From assembly GCF_024158035.1 (NCBI RefSeq), contig NZ_JAMZEK010000002.1:372001-436000 (forward strand): a stretch of DNA of 64,000 nt, read 5' to 3'. Below, piece after piece: positions 42,862-51,821 of this stretch. Positions within the stretch are counted from its first letter, which is position 1, and each line of letters begins with the position of its first letter. The position numbers were made by a program, and so were the translations under genes. A model generated the notes under the pieces. It was given only the letters and a program-made list of their open reading frames with translations, was not told where the DNA came from and did not search any database. This DNA is from Dyella lutea (GTDB lineage Bacteria; Pseudomonadota; Gammaproteobacteria; Xanthomonadales; Rhodanobacteraceae).

Positions 42862-44265
42862 ATGAACGCAGTCATCGAACGTGCCCGGCCGGACGAGGTG
42901 GACGCGCTTCGCGCCATCGAGCGCGCGGCCGTGCAGCTGTTTCGCGGCCACCCGGCCTGGACGTTCTATGCCGATATGGCGATTCCGCCGGAACTGCTGT
43001 GTGCGGCGGTTGCGCGTGGCGTGGTGTGGGTGGCGCGAGCCGCCGTCGGCGGGGAGCCGCTCGGCTTCGTCTGGCTGGACGATACCTTGCCGGGCGATGC
43101 CATCGGCATAGGCGAGCTGGACGTGTTGCCGGAGCACGGTCGCCGCGGCATTGGCGCCGCGCTGCTGGAGCATGCCTGCGACTGGGCACGTGCAGCCGGT
43201 TACGACCGGGTCGATCTGGGTACGCTGGCCGACGTGCCGTGGAACGCGCCGTTCTACGCCCGGCACGGTTTTGTCGTGGTCGACAAGGACGATCCGACCT
43301 TCGCCTTCGCCCGTGAACGCGACCGCGAAAACGGCTTTCCCGACCGCCTCCGGGTCTTCATGAGCCGCCCGCTGCCGCCGCTCGATGCGAGCAGTTGGAG
43401 CGTCTGGCCGGCACCGGCCAAGCTCAACCTGTTCCTGCGCATCACCGGACGCCGGCCCGACGGATACCACGAGCTGCAGACGGTGTTCCGCCTGCTCGAC
43501 TGGGGCGACGAGGTGCGCCTGCGCGTGCGTGACGATGGACGGATCCACCGCCATGGCGGCCTTCCGGGCGTTCCCGAAGACAGCGACCTCACCGTGCGTG
43601 CCGCGCGCCTGCTGCAGGAGGCGTCGGGATGCCGACGGGGCGCCGACATCGCGGTCGACAAGCGCATTCCGATGGGCGGCGGCCTGGGTGGCGGCAGTTC
43701 CGACGCGGCCACCGTGCTGGTGGCGCTCGATCACCTTTGGGGCACCGGGCTGGGCGAGGATGCGCTGGCCGAACTCGGCCGTCGGTTGGGGGCCGACGTG
43801 CCGGTGTTCGTGCGGGGGCGCTCGGCCTGGGCCGAGGGGATCGGCGAACGACTGGATCCGCTGGAGCTGCCGCGGCGTAGCTACGTGGTACTGGATCCGC
43901 GCGAACACGTGCCTACCGCGGCCCTGTTTCAAGCGACTGAATTGACACGAAATGCCCCCCGGGCGACAATTTCGTCCTTTGTTTCGGGCGAAACAGCCGA
44001 GAATGCCTTCGAGCCAGTCGTACGCGCGCACCATCCGCGCGTGAACGCGGCGCTGGAGTGGCTCGGCGGTTTCGGGCGGGCGAAACTTTCCGGCAGTGGC
44101 GGGTGCGTGTTCCTGGAAACGCACTCGCCGACCCGGGCGATGACGATTGCCGCGCGGTGTCCCGCGGAATTCGTCGCCCAGGTAGCCGCCGGAGCGGATC
44201 GTTCGATGTTGCACCGTGCGCTGGATCGCCACCGCCGCACGGGGCAGGCGAGGCACACAACGTAA
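42862..44265 (+). CDS. ispE: GNAT acetyltransferase - IspE (CDP-ME kinase) in-frame fusion
   Basis: This is one 467-residue open frame. Residues 1-166 are a complete GNAT domain (ELDVLPEHGRRGIGAALLEH is the acetyl-CoA loop, WNAPFYARHGF the late strand). It ends RVFMSRPL, as stand-alone GNATs do. Residues 180-467 are a complete IspE: PAPAKLNLFLRITGRRPDGY, the GHMP loop PMGGGLGGGSSDAA, GADVPVFV and KLSGSGGCVFLE. IspE phosphorylates CDP-methylerythritol in the MEP pathway. IspE is normally about 285 residues and alone. An in-frame ATG at 43360 has no ribosome-binding site, so a fused product is likely. A GTG start at 42835 is possible. Confidence 0.88.
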   Translation: MNAVIERARPDEVDALRAIERAAVQLFRGHPAWTFYADMAIPPELLCAAVARGVVWVARAAVGGEPLGFVWLDDTLPGDAIGIGELDVLPEHGRRGIGAALLEHACDWARAAGYDRVDLGTLADVPWNAPFYARHGFVVVDKDDPTFAFARERDRENGFPDRLRVFMSRPLPPLDASSWSVWPAPAKLNLFLRITGRRPDGYHELQTVFRLLDWGDEVRLRVRDDGRIHRHGGLPGVPEDSDLTVRAARLLQEASGCRRGADIAVDKRIPMGGGLGGGSSDAATVLVALDHLWGTGLGEDALAELGRRLGADVPVFVRGRSAWAEGIGERLDPLELPRRSYVVLDPREHVPTAALFQATELTRNAPRATISSFVSGETAENAFEPVVRAHHPRVNAALEWLGGFGRAKLSGSGGCVFLETHSPTRAMTIAARCPAEFVAQVAAGADRSMLHRALDRHRRTGQARHTT

Positions 44266-44268
44266 TAC

Positions 44269-44345
44269 TGGGGCGTCGCCAAGCTGGTTAAGGCACGGGA
44301 TTTTGATTCCCGCATGCGCAGGTTCGAATCCTGCCGCCCCAGCCA
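44269..44345 (+). tRNA. tRNA-Gln (anticodon TTG)
   Basis: A full cloverleaf is visible: acceptor TGGGGCG / CGCCCCA, anticodon stem CGGGA / TCCCG with loop TTTTGAT giving TTG, T-arm GCAGG-TTCGAAT-CCTGC, and encoded CCA. It begins 3 nt after the ispE stop and lies in the ispE-prs transcription unit, a common xanthomonad/pseudomonad arrangement. Confidence 0.97.
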
Positions 44346-44382
44346 TTCAAGCCAGGACCTTACAGGTCGAGAGGAATTGTCC

Positions 44383-45342
44383 GTGGACACGTCAGCTAGC
44401 CCGATGCTCTTTACCGGCAACGCGCACCGCGCGCTCGCCGAAGACGTGGCGCATCGCCTGGGCATCCCGCTGGGCAAAGCCCTGGTCGGCACCTTCAGCG
44501 ATGGCGAGGTGCAGATCGAGATCGAGGAGAACGTCCGCCGGCAGGAAGTGTTCGTGCTGCAGCCCACCGGTGCACCGAGCGCGGAGAACCTGTTCGAGCT
44601 GCTGACCCTGGTCGACGCGCTTAAGCGGGCGTCGGCGACCAGCGTGACCGCGGTGATCCCGTACTTCGGCTACGCCCGCCAGGACCGTCGCCCGCGTTCT
44701 GCGCGCGTGCCGATCACGGCGAAGATGGTGGCCAAGCTGATCGGTACCGTCGGCGTGGACCGCGTGCTCACCGTCGACCTGCATGCTGACCAGATCCAGG
44801 GCTTCTTCGACATCCCGGTGGACAACGTCTACGCCTCGCCGATCCTGCTGGCCGACATCTGGCGCAACTTCGCGATGGACGACCTGATCGTGGTCAGCCC
44901 GGACGTCGGCGGCGTGGTGCGCGCCCGCGCGCTGGCCAAGCGGCTGGACGACGCGGACCTGGCGATCATCGACAAGCGCCGGCCGAAGGCCAACGTGGCC
45001 ACGGTGATGAACATCATCGGCGACGTCGACGGCAAGACCTGCGTGCTGGTGGACGACATCGTCGATACCGCCGGCACGCTGTGCGCGGCCGCCGCGGCGC
45101 TGAAGGAGCGCGGCGCGCGCAAGGTGGTGGCGTACTGCGTGCACCCGGTGCTGTCCGGCGCGGCGATCCGCAACGTGGAAGGCTCGCAGCTGGACCAGCT
45201 GGTGGTCACCAACACGCTGCCGCTGCGCCCCGAGGCACAGGCCTGCGCGAAGATCCGCCAGCTCTCGGTCGCCGAGCTGCTGGCCGAAACCATTCGCCGC
45301 ATCGCCTTCGGCGAGTCGGTGAGTTCGCTGTACGTGGATTGA
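44383..45342 (+). CDS. prs: ribose-phosphate pyrophosphokinase
   Basis: This 319-residue PRPP synthase starts at GTG 44383 with GAGAGGA placed 7 nt upstream. Signatures are [53 protein letters not shown] and the PRPP loop [15 protein letters not shown]. It makes PRPP for nucleotide, His and Trp synthesis. Length is standard. The tRNA-Gln lies 37 nt upstream, so RNA processing may generate its 5' end. Confidence 0.95.
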   Translation: MDTSASPMLFTGNAHRALAEDVAHRLGIPLGKALVGTFSDGEVQIEIEENVRRQEVFVLQPTGAPSAENLFELLTLVDALKRASATSVTAVIPYFGYARQDRRPRSARVPITAKMVAKLIGTVGVDRVLTVDLHADQIQGFFDIPVDNVYASPILLADIWRNFAMDDLIVVSPDVGGVVRARALAKRLDDADLAIIDKRRPKANVATVMNIIGDVDGKTCVLVDDIVDTAGTLCAAAAALKERGARKVVAYCVHPVLSGAAIRNVEGSQLDQLVVTNTLPLRPEAQACAKIRQLSVAELLAETIRRIAFGESVSSLYVD

Positions 45343-45392
45343 TTCACGCCGGGCGGGGTCGGCCACACGGCCGCTCCCGCTTGGCGAAAACC

Positions 45393-45441
45393 GACTTTCC
45401 TGGTCGCGGGAAAGTCACTCCGCCGCCGTAAGGCGGCGTTT
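45393..45441 (+). terminator. two tandem hairpins between prs and rplY
   Basis: GACTTTCC / GGAAAGTC (45393-45416, 8-bp stem) is followed by CGCCGCC / GGCGGCG (45421-45438) and TTT. The second is terminator-like. The pair may attenuate or separate rplY expression. Confidence 0.55.
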
Positions 45442-45462
45442 CCAAACCAAGGTAGTAGACCA

Positions 45463-46107
45463 ATGTCCAAGACCCATGAAATCAAGGCCGAGAGCCGCAA
45501 GGACGAGGGGAAAGGTGCGAGCCGCCGCCTGCGTCGTGCGTCGTACGTGCCGGCCGTCGTCTACGGTGGCAAGCTGCCGCCGCAGAGCATCCAGATCGAG
45601 CACAACACCATCCTGCTCGCCGCCAAGCACGAGTGGTTCTTCTCCTCCGTGCTCGACCTGAACATCGACGGCAGCGTGCAGAAGGTGTTGGTGCGCGACT
45701 GGCAGAAGCATCCGTACAAGCAGCAGATGCTGCACATGGACTTCCTGCGTATCGACGAGAACGCCGCCGTGCGCGTCAGCGTGCCGCTGCACTTCCTGAA
45801 CCAGGAGAAGTCCCCGGCCGGCAAGACCTCCGGCGTGGTGGTCTCGCACAACCTGACCGAGCTGGAAGTGTCCTGCCTGCCGAAGGACCTGCCGGAGTTC
45901 GTCGAGGTCGACCTGACCGACCTGAAGCCGGGCCAGATCGTCCATCTGTCGCAGATCAAGCTGCCGAAGGGCGTGGAGATCCCGGCCCTGTCGCTGGGTG
46001 CCGACCACGACATCGCCGTCGTCACCGCCAACACGGTGAAGGAAGAGGCCGAAGAGGCCCCGGCCGCCGCCGAGGGCGAAGAGAAGCCGGCTGGCGACAA
46101 GAAGTAA
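45463..46107 (+). CDS. rplY: 50S ribosomal protein L25 (CTC form)
   Basis: This 214-residue L25/general stress protein Ctc has the N-terminal 5S-rRNA-binding domain at about 1-95 (AESRKDEGKGASRRLRRASYVPAVVYGG). The C-terminal TL5-like beta domain follows and ends in an Ala/Glu-rich tail. This is the long form, compared with about 95 residues in E. coli. It sits between prs and pth as in most relatives. Confidence 0.95.
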   Translation: MSKTHEIKAESRKDEGKGASRRLRRASYVPAVVYGGKLPPQSIQIEHNTILLAAKHEWFFSSVLDLNIDGSVQKVLVRDWQKHPYKQQMLHMDFLRIDENAAVRVSVPLHFLNQEKSPAGKTSGVVVSHNLTELEVSCLPKDLPEFVEVDLTDLKPGQIVHLSQIKLPKGVEIPALSLGADHDIAVVTANTVKEEAEEAPAAAEGEEKPAGDKK

Positions 46108-46161
46108 GCCTGCTTCCGCCCGCGCCGTCAGCGGCGTGGGCGGAATCGGCTTGCCGGACGC

Positions 46162-46764
46162 ATGGCAGGACTTCGACTCATCGTCGGGCTGGGCAATCCC
46201 GGCGCCGAATATCTCCGAACCCGGCACAACGCCGGGTTCTGGTTTGTGGACGCCCTGGCAGCGTCACAGGGCGAGCGCTTCAGCTTCGACGGCAAACTGC
46301 ATGGCGAAGCATGCCGTGTGCGCGTGGGCGGCGAGCCGGTGTGGCTTCTCAAGCCCTCCACGTTCATGAACAAGAGCGGCATTGCCGTCGCCTCGGCGCT
46401 GCGCTACTACAAGATCGAACCGTCCGAGTGCCTGGTGGCGCACGACGAGCTGGATCTGCCGGCCGGTACCGTGCGAATGAAATTCGACGGTGGCCACGGC
46501 GGCCAGAACGGCCTGCGCGACATCGCCGCGCACCTGGGTCACGGCAAGTACCATCGGCTGCGCATCGGTATCGGCCACCCGGGCCACAAGGACCGGGTGA
46601 CCTCGTGGGTGTTGGGTCGACCGTCCGCGTCTGACGAGGACGCCATCCTCGACGGCATCGCCCGGGCGCTGGAAGCGCTGCCGCTGGCGGTTGACGGCCA
46701 GTTCGACAAGGCGATGCAGCAGTTGCACACGGTGGGGGCAGGGGACGGCAAGAAGGGAGCGTGA
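46162..46764 (+). CDS. pth: peptidyl-tRNA hydrolase
   Basis: This 200-residue Pth has [20 protein letters not shown] with catalytic H22, the [12 protein letters not shown] motif, [11 protein letters not shown] and [11 protein letters not shown]. It recycles peptidyl-tRNA dropped by ribosomes. It follows rplY by 54 nt and precedes ychF, the usual partners. Confidence 0.95.
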   Translation: MAGLRLIVGLGNPGAEYLRTRHNAGFWFVDALAASQGERFSFDGKLHGEACRVRVGGEPVWLLKPSTFMNKSGIAVASALRYYKIEPSECLVAHDELDLPAGTVRMKFDGGHGGQNGLRDIAAHLGHGKYHRLRIGIGHPGHKDRVTSWVLGRPSASDEDAILDGIARALEALPLAVDGQFDKAMQQLHTVGAGDGKKGA

Positions 46765-46843
46765 GCGCCTGAACGAGCGCGCCGCCCCGGCTGGATCCCT
46801 GTTTCCGTTTCCTGTTTCCCCCTCAAGTTTCCGGAGCTCCATC

Positions 46844-47935
46844 ATGGGCATCAAATGCGGCATCGTCGGCCTGCCCAACGTCGGCAAGTCCACGCTGTTC
46901 AACGCGCTGACCAAGGCCGGCATCGCCGCGGCCAATTTCCCGTTCTGCACGATCGAGCCGAACGTGGGCGTGGTGCCGGTGCCCGACGAGCGCCTCAACG
47001 CGCTGTCGGCGATCGTCAATCCGCAAAAGGTGATCCCCACCGCGGTGGAGTTCGTCGATATCGCCGGCCTGGTCGCCGGCGCGTCCAAGGGCGAAGGCCT
47101 CGGCAACAAGTTCCTGGCGCACATCCGCGAGGTCGACGCGATCGCCCACGTGGTGCGCTGCTTCGAACACAGCGACATCGTGCACGTGGCCGGCAAGGTC
47201 GACCCGATCGCCGACATCGAGACCATCGACACCGAGCTGGCGCTGGCCGACCTCGATTCGGTCGAGAAGGCGTTGAACCGTGCCGAGCGCGCCGCCAAGG
47301 CCAACGACAAGGAGGCGCTGGCGAAGAAGCCGGTGCTGCAGAAGCTCGCCACGGGCCTCAACGAAGGCAGGACCGCGCGCAGCCTGGGCCTGGACGAGGA
47401 GGAAAAGGCGCTGGTGCGCGACCTGTTCCTGCTCACCCTCAAGCCGCTGATGTATATCGCCAACGTGCGCGAGGACGGCTTCGAGAACAACCCGCACCTG
47501 GACGCCGTGCGCGCCCGCGCCGCGGAGGAGGGCGCCGAGGTGGTGCCGGTGTGCGCGGCCATCGAGGAGGAGCTGTCCCAGCTCGACGATTCCGACCGCG
47601 ACGAATTCCTCAAGGACCTCGGGCTGGAAGAGCCGGGCTTGAACCGCGTCATCCGTGCCGGCTACAGGCTGCTCAACCTGCAGACCTACTTCACCGCCGG
47701 CGTGAAGGAAGTTCGCGCCTGGACGATCAAGCGCGGCTTCACCGCACCGCAGGCGGCGGGGGTGATCCATACCGATTTCGAGCGCGGCTTCATCCGTGCC
47801 GAGACGGTCTCCTTCGACGACTTCGTCCAGTACCGGGGCGAGGCCGGCGCCGCGGCAGCCGGGCGCCTGCGCAAGGAAGGCAAGGATTACGTGGTGAAAG
47901 ACGGCGACGTCCTGCACTTCCTGTTCAATGTCTAA
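46844..47935 (+). CDS. ychF: ribosome-associated ATPase YchF
   Basis: This 363-residue Obg-family P-loop protein has G1 [15 protein letters not shown]3 [17 protein letters not shown], a coiled-coil insertion at about 130-200 and a C-terminal TGS domain ([18 protein letters not shown]). YchF binds ribosomes and prefers ATP over GTP. The ATG at 46844 has CCGGAG upstream. It closes the plus-strand series and faces a STAS gene convergently. Confidence 0.95.
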   Translation: MGIKCGIVGLPNVGKSTLFNALTKAGIAAANFPFCTIEPNVGVVPVPDERLNALSAIVNPQKVIPTAVEFVDIAGLVAGASKGEGLGNKFLAHIREVDAIAHVVRCFEHSDIVHVAGKVDPIADIETIDTELALADLDSVEKALNRAERAAKANDKEALAKKPVLQKLATGLNEGRTARSLGLDEEEKALVRDLFLLTLKPLMYIANVREDGFENNPHLDAVRARAAEEGAEVVPVCAAIEEELSQLDDSDRDEFLKDLGLEEPGLNRVIRAGYRLLNLQTYFTAGVKEVRAWTIKRGFTAPQAAGVIHTDFERGFIRAETVSFDDFVQYRGEAGAAAAGRLRKEGKDYVVKDGDVLHFLFNV

Positions 47936-47940
47936 TCGCG

Positions 47941-47970
47941 CGGAGGGCAGACTCCCGGGCCTGCCCTCCG
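47941..47970. terminator. hairpin between convergent ychF and STAS genes
   Basis: CGGAGGGCAG and CTGCCCTCCG form a perfect 10-bp stem with a 10-nt loop in the 40-nt gap. There is no strong T-tract. It could serve both strands. Confidence 0.65.
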
Positions 47971-47975
47971 TCACC

Positions 47976-48368
47976 TCATTTGCCGCCGTCGGCCTCGTCG
48001 ATGATCTTTTTCTGGATGCGGTCGAGGTAGGCATCCAGTTCCGACGTGCCGGTGAACACCTCGCTGACCGGCACCGCCTTGACGATGTCGAAGACCTTGC
48101 GGACCTGCGGTTGCGGATCCAGCAGCAGGGTGTGTCCGCCCAGGGTGCGGGTGGCCTTGCGGATACGCGCCACGCTGCGCAGCCCGGCGCTGCTGATGTA
48201 CTCCAGGCCGGCCATGTCCAGCACCACGGTGGCGCCGTGCGGCAGCTCGGTCAGCAGCGGCAGTGCCGCGCCGTCGAACTCCAGGTAGGTATTGGCATCC
48301 AGGCGCCCGTGCAGGTGCAGGACCAGGCGGTCGGGAGAGGGTCGTTCCGTGCGCAGTTCGATCGTCAT
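47976..48368 (-). CDS. STAS-domain anti-sigma-factor antagonist
   Basis: This 130-residue protein has a STAS fold with the switch loop LEYISSAGLRSV, which carries serines at the phosphorylation site, so it can take part in partner switching. Its ATG lies inside the stop of the upstream phosphatase/kinase gene (ATGA overlap). The two-gene module therefore encodes a phosphatase-kinase and its likely substrate. The final target, a sigma factor or an enzyme such as a diguanylate cyclase, is not encoded nearby. Confidence 0.85.
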   Translation of the reverse strand: MTIELRTERPSPDRLVLHLHGRLDANTYLEFDGAALPLLTELPHGATVVLDMAGLEYISSAGLRSVARIRKATRTLGGHTLLLDPQPQVRKVFDIVKAVPVSEVFTGTSELDAYLDRIQKKIIDEADGGK

Positions 48369-50686
48369 GTTGGCGATTCCGTCTGATCGGGTTGGATGAA
48401 GCGCAGCTGCAGGTGATTGCCGTCGCGGTCGTGGTGATAGGTCAGCTCGCTGGCCATTGCGCGCACCAGGTGGATGCCCAGTCCGCCCACTTCTTCCGCG
48501 TCGGCCACGTCTCCCGAGAGTGCGGGTACGGAGGCCTGCAGCGGGTCGAATGCCATGCCGTCATCGTGCAGTTCGGCGAGTACGGCGCCTTCGTTGGTGC
48601 GCAGGTGTAGCCGGATCGACCCATCGGCCGGGTTCTCGTGGCCGTGCTGGACCATGTTCACCATCAGCTCCTCGAGCACGAGGCGCACGTCTTCGCGTAT
48701 GCCGACGGCCACGCCCGCGTCGTCCAGCACGGACTCGCAGCGCTCCAGGGCGGCGAACACATCCTCCAGGGTGGTCTTGAGCGTCAGGTCCAGCATGCCG
48801 GCTTCCTCCCGGGATCGATGGTGCCAGCTGAGTGCGAGGATCGTGATGTCGTCGGTCTGGTCGCAGCCTTCGGCGAATGCATCCACATCTGCCATCAGCC
48901 GGGCGGTGAATTCGCCGGGAGCCGTCGGCGGAGGTGCCCGCTCCAGGCTGGCCAGCGTGCGCTCGATGCCGAACATGCTGCCATCGGGCGCTCCGGCCTC
49001 GGTGATGCCGTCGGTATACATCAGCAGCGTATCCCCGGCTTCCATCGTCAGCTCCTGTTCGACGTAGCCCGCATCCTCGTCCAGTCCGATCGCCGGTCCC
49101 GTAGTGACCTCGACGAGGCGCCCGGTACCCCCCTGGTAGAGGATGGGGGGCTCGTGTCCCGCGCTGGCCAGCACCAGCCGGCCGTCCGACGTGTCGAGCA
49201 CGCCACACAGCAGGGTGATGAACATGCAGCTTTCGTTGCCCTGGCACAGCTCGCGGTTGAGCTGGTCCAGCAACAGTGCGGGATGGCGCGCGCGTGGCGC
49301 CAGCGCCTTGGCCAGGGTGATCGCGCGGGCCATGAACAGCGCGGCGGGAATCCCCTTGTCCGACACGTCTCCCACCATCAGGCAGAAGTGCCGCTGGTCG
49401 AGCATGAAATAGCTGTACAGGTCGCCTCCCACCGCACGCGCCGGGCGCAGCGTGGCGTGGAGCTCGAACATGGCGCAGCGGGCATCCAGATAGTGCTCGC
49501 TGGGCAGCAGGGCCACCTGGATCTGATGGGCGATCTCCAGCTCGCTGCGCAGGCGCTCTTGTTCCCGGGTGGCCCGGGTCAGTTGTTCCAGGTGATGCGC
49601 CAGCTGCCGCCGCATCCGGTCGAAGGCGTGCGTCAATCGGCCGATCTCGTCGCGGCGACGGATCCGGGGCAGGGTGAAGTCCAGCTCGCCGCGCGCCACG
49701 TGCTCGGCGCGACCGGTCAGGGTCGCCAGCGGTGAGAGGGTGCGTCGGGTGACCACCAGGGTGATGACCGCGATGCCCAGCATCGCCAGCAGTCCGAGCG
49801 ATAGCTCGCGCATGAACAGGCGGCGGAGGCTGCTTTCCAGCTGCGCTTGCGGTACCAGCAGGCCCAGCGTCCAGCCGGTGCCCGCTACCGGAGCGTGATA
49901 GATCCACGCGCGTCCGGAGACGCTGGGGTCGATACCCGCCCGCAGTTCCCCCGGTGCGTCTCCGGCCATGGCCAACGCCTGCCGCAGCTCGGGCGTGGCC
50001 ACTAGGCCCAGCCTGGCGGTGCCGTCATGGGCGAGGAAGTGTCCCTCGTGGTCGACCACGAACATGACGGCTCCGTCCGGGCGCTTGAGCGAGCCCAGGA
50101 CGCTCTGCAGCCACGCCAGTGTCACGTCGGCATTGACGATGCCGATGCTTCGCCCGGCCGAGCGAATCGCCACCGAATAGTTGATCAGGCGCTCCTGTCG
50201 GGACTGCGAAAAGAACGGCTTCTGCCAGCAGCCATCCGTGCAATCCAGGCCCGACCGGAACCACGGTTGTTCCCAGTAGCGGGTGCCGTCATGGCTCAGG
50301 TCGCGCCGAGTCAGCGTGCCGTTCGGCTGGCGGTCGACGAACGGCGCGACGGGCGGATGAGTGGGGTCGTCGGGAGTCCACGCAAACAGGATGCCCGCCA
50401 GATCGGGGTTCGCCTTCAGGGCGTCGGAGGCCAGTTGCGCGGTCGGGTCGGAGCGGGTCCGGGCGAGTCGCGCCAGCAGTCGGGTTACCTCGCCCGCGCG
50501 GGCGAGATGGGCTTCGATGCCGTGTGCGGCGGCGAGCGCCAGGGTGCCTCCCTCGCGATGCGCCGAGCGCAGCCAGGTCTGGCGCAGGTGGCCGAGCAGG
50601 AGCAACCCGACGACGGTGAGCACCAGGGCCGAGCCAAGCAGGCTCCACAGCGCCAGTCGCGACGCAATACTGCGCAATCCCCGCAT
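48365..50686 (-). CDS. membrane sensor with SpoIIE-type phosphatase and anti-sigma-type kinase domains
   Basis: This 773-residue protein starts after GGGGAGG. Its first TM is at about 10-35. A periplasmic double-Cache sensor follows (about 40-300, SVAIRSAGRSIGIVNADVTL), then a second TM (ELSLGLLAMLGIAVITLVV), HAMP and a coiled coil. A PP2C/SpoIIE phosphatase domain has VGGDLYSYF, VGDVSDKGIPAALFMA, MYTDGITEA and DDITILAL. A C-terminal GHKL/RsbW-like kinase domain has LVLEELMVNMVQHG, DDGMAFDP and GGLGIHLVRAM. Opposing phosphatase and kinase activities toward the adjacent STAS protein thus sit in one chain. Motifs look intact. Confidence 0.9.
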   Translation of the reverse strand: MRGLRSIASRLALWSLLGSALVLTVVGLLLLGHLRQTWLRSAHREGGTLALAAAHGIEAHLARAGEVTRLLARLARTRSDPTAQLASDALKANPDLAGILFAWTPDDPTHPPVAPFVDRQPNGTLTRRDLSHDGTRYWEQPWFRSGLDCTDGCWQKPFFSQSRQERLINYSVAIRSAGRSIGIVNADVTLAWLQSVLGSLKRPDGAVMFVVDHEGHFLAHDGTARLGLVATPELRQALAMAGDAPGELRAGIDPSVSGRAWIYHAPVAGTGWTLGLLVPQAQLESSLRRLFMRELSLGLLAMLGIAVITLVVTRRTLSPLATLTGRAEHVARGELDFTLPRIRRRDEIGRLTHAFDRMRRQLAHHLEQLTRATREQERLRSELEIAHQIQVALLPSEHYLDARCAMFELHATLRPARAVGGDLYSYFMLDQRHFCLMVGDVSDKGIPAALFMARAITLAKALAPRARHPALLLDQLNRELCQGNESCMFITLLCGVLDTSDGRLVLASAGHEPPILYQGGTGRLVEVTTGPAIGLDEDAGYVEQELTMEAGDTLLMYTDGITEAGAPDGSMFGIERTLASLERAPPPTAPGEFTARLMADVDAFAEGCDQTDDITILALSWHHRSREEAGMLDLTLKTTLEDVFAALERCESVLDDAGVAVGIREDVRLVLEELMVNMVQHGHENPADGSIRLHLRTNEGAVLAELHDDGMAFDPLQASVPALSGDVADAEEVGGLGIHLVRAMASELTYHHDRDGNHLQLRFIQPDQTESPT

Positions 50687-50794
50687 GCGCGCCTCCCCTG
50701 GCTCCCTCGGGTGTCTCGCCGTCTCCGCGGAGTCCGTCCGCAAGCCGGCCTGTGCGGGCATACTGCACGTTTTCTATGCACGGGAGCAGTGCCC

Positions 50795-51289
50795 ATGCCG
50801 GGACAGCAGAGCGAAGTCACCTTTCGGTTCCTGGCCGAGCCCACCGATGTCAATTTCGGGGGCAAGGTCCACGGTGGCATGGTGATGAAGTGGATCGACC
50901 AGGCCGGCTACGCCTGTGCGGTGGGCTGGAGTGGGGCCTATTGCGTCACCGCCTCGGTCAGCGGCATTCAGTTCGTCAAGCCGATCCTGATCGGCGACCT
51001 CGTCACGGTACGGGCGCGCCTGATCCACACAGGTACCACCAGCATGCACCTGGCGGTCGATGTGCAGGCGAGCGACCTGCGGACCGGCGAACGTCGTCTC
51101 GCCACCAGTTGCGTGATGGTGTTCGTTGCGCTGGACCGTCCGGACGGCCGCCCGACGGCCGTGCCCACCTGGACGCCCCGCAACGAAGAGGATCAGCGCC
51201 TGCAGGAACACGCGCGCCGCCTTATGGAGATGTCCAAGGCGATGGAGGCCCAGGTCGTGGCTATGCCATCGGAGCCTGCTTCGGACTAG
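50795..51289 (+). CDS. acyl-CoA thioesterase, YciA/hotdog type
   Basis: This 164-residue hotdog-fold protein has the acyl-CoA thioesterase signature FGGKVHGGMVMKWIDQAGYACA, the SVSGIQFVKPILIGDLVTVRARL strand, and a helical tail. Relatives hydrolyse a range of acyl-CoAs. The ATG at 50795 begins just before the conserved FRFLAEP motif. It lies 109 nt from the divergent phosphatase gene. Confidence 0.9.
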   Translation: MPGQQSEVTFRFLAEPTDVNFGGKVHGGMVMKWIDQAGYACAVGWSGAYCVTASVSGIQFVKPILIGDLVTVRARLIHTGTTSMHLAVDVQASDLRTGERRLATSCVMVFVALDRPDGRPTAVPTWTPRNEEDQRLQEHARRLMEMSKAMEAQVVAMPSEPASD

Positions 51290-51402
51290 ATCGCGCGCCG
51301 CCCGCTTCCACGGAAAGCTTGCCCTGCCGTTGCGAACCGAGCATCATGCGCGCCCCGTGCGGTTTCGCGGCTGGCCGTGCTCCGGAAAATGTCGGTAAAG
51401 TG

Positions 51403-51431
51403 TTGACAGTATCCGGGGGCGTGGCGAAAAT
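51403..51431 (+). promoter_or_regulatory. sigma-70 promoter of the tRNA-tuf operon
   Basis: A consensus -35 TTGACA (51403-51408) is followed after 17 nt by GAAAAT (51426-51431), 15 nt before tRNA-Tyr. No other promoter is needed for the three tRNAs and tuf. Confidence 0.75.
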
Positions 51432-51445
51432 AGCCGTTCTTTGTT

Positions 51446-51531
51446 GGAGGGATACCCAAGCGGCCAACGGGGGCAGACTGTAAATCTGCTGGCTTACGCC
51501 TTCGGTGGTTCGAATCCACCTCCCTCCACCA
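51446..51531 (+). tRNA. tRNA-Tyr (anticodon GTA)
   Basis: A class II tRNA with acceptor GGAGGGA / TCCCTCC, anticodon loop CTGTAAA, a long variable arm, T-arm GGTGG-TTCGAAT-CCACC and encoded CCA. First of three tRNAs before tuf. Confidence 0.97.
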
Positions 51532-51563
51532 GTCAGGTTCCGCGCAGGTTTTCGATCGATCGG

Positions 51564-51637
51564 GCGGGAGTAGTTCAACGGTAGAACCTCAGCCTTCCAA
51601 GCTGATGGTGCGGGTTCGATTCCCGTCTCCCGCTCCA
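51564..51637 (+). tRNA. tRNA-Gly (anticodon TCC)
   Basis: Acceptor GCGGGAG / CTCCCGC, anticodon stem TCAGC / GCTGA with loop CTTCCAA, T-arm GCGGG-TTCGATT-CCCGT, discriminator T and encoded CCA. Confidence 0.97.
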
Positions 51638-51660
51638 TTGAACTCGGCCTCAAGTTTTCC

Positions 51661-51736
<76 letters not shown>

Positions 51737-51821
51737 CCTCAGGTGGCACGTCCAGCAGGGCTGGCCGGCGCCACCATTGAGTTTTTCTAACTTCAATCGA
51801 CTCCATCGGGGTTTAACGCGT

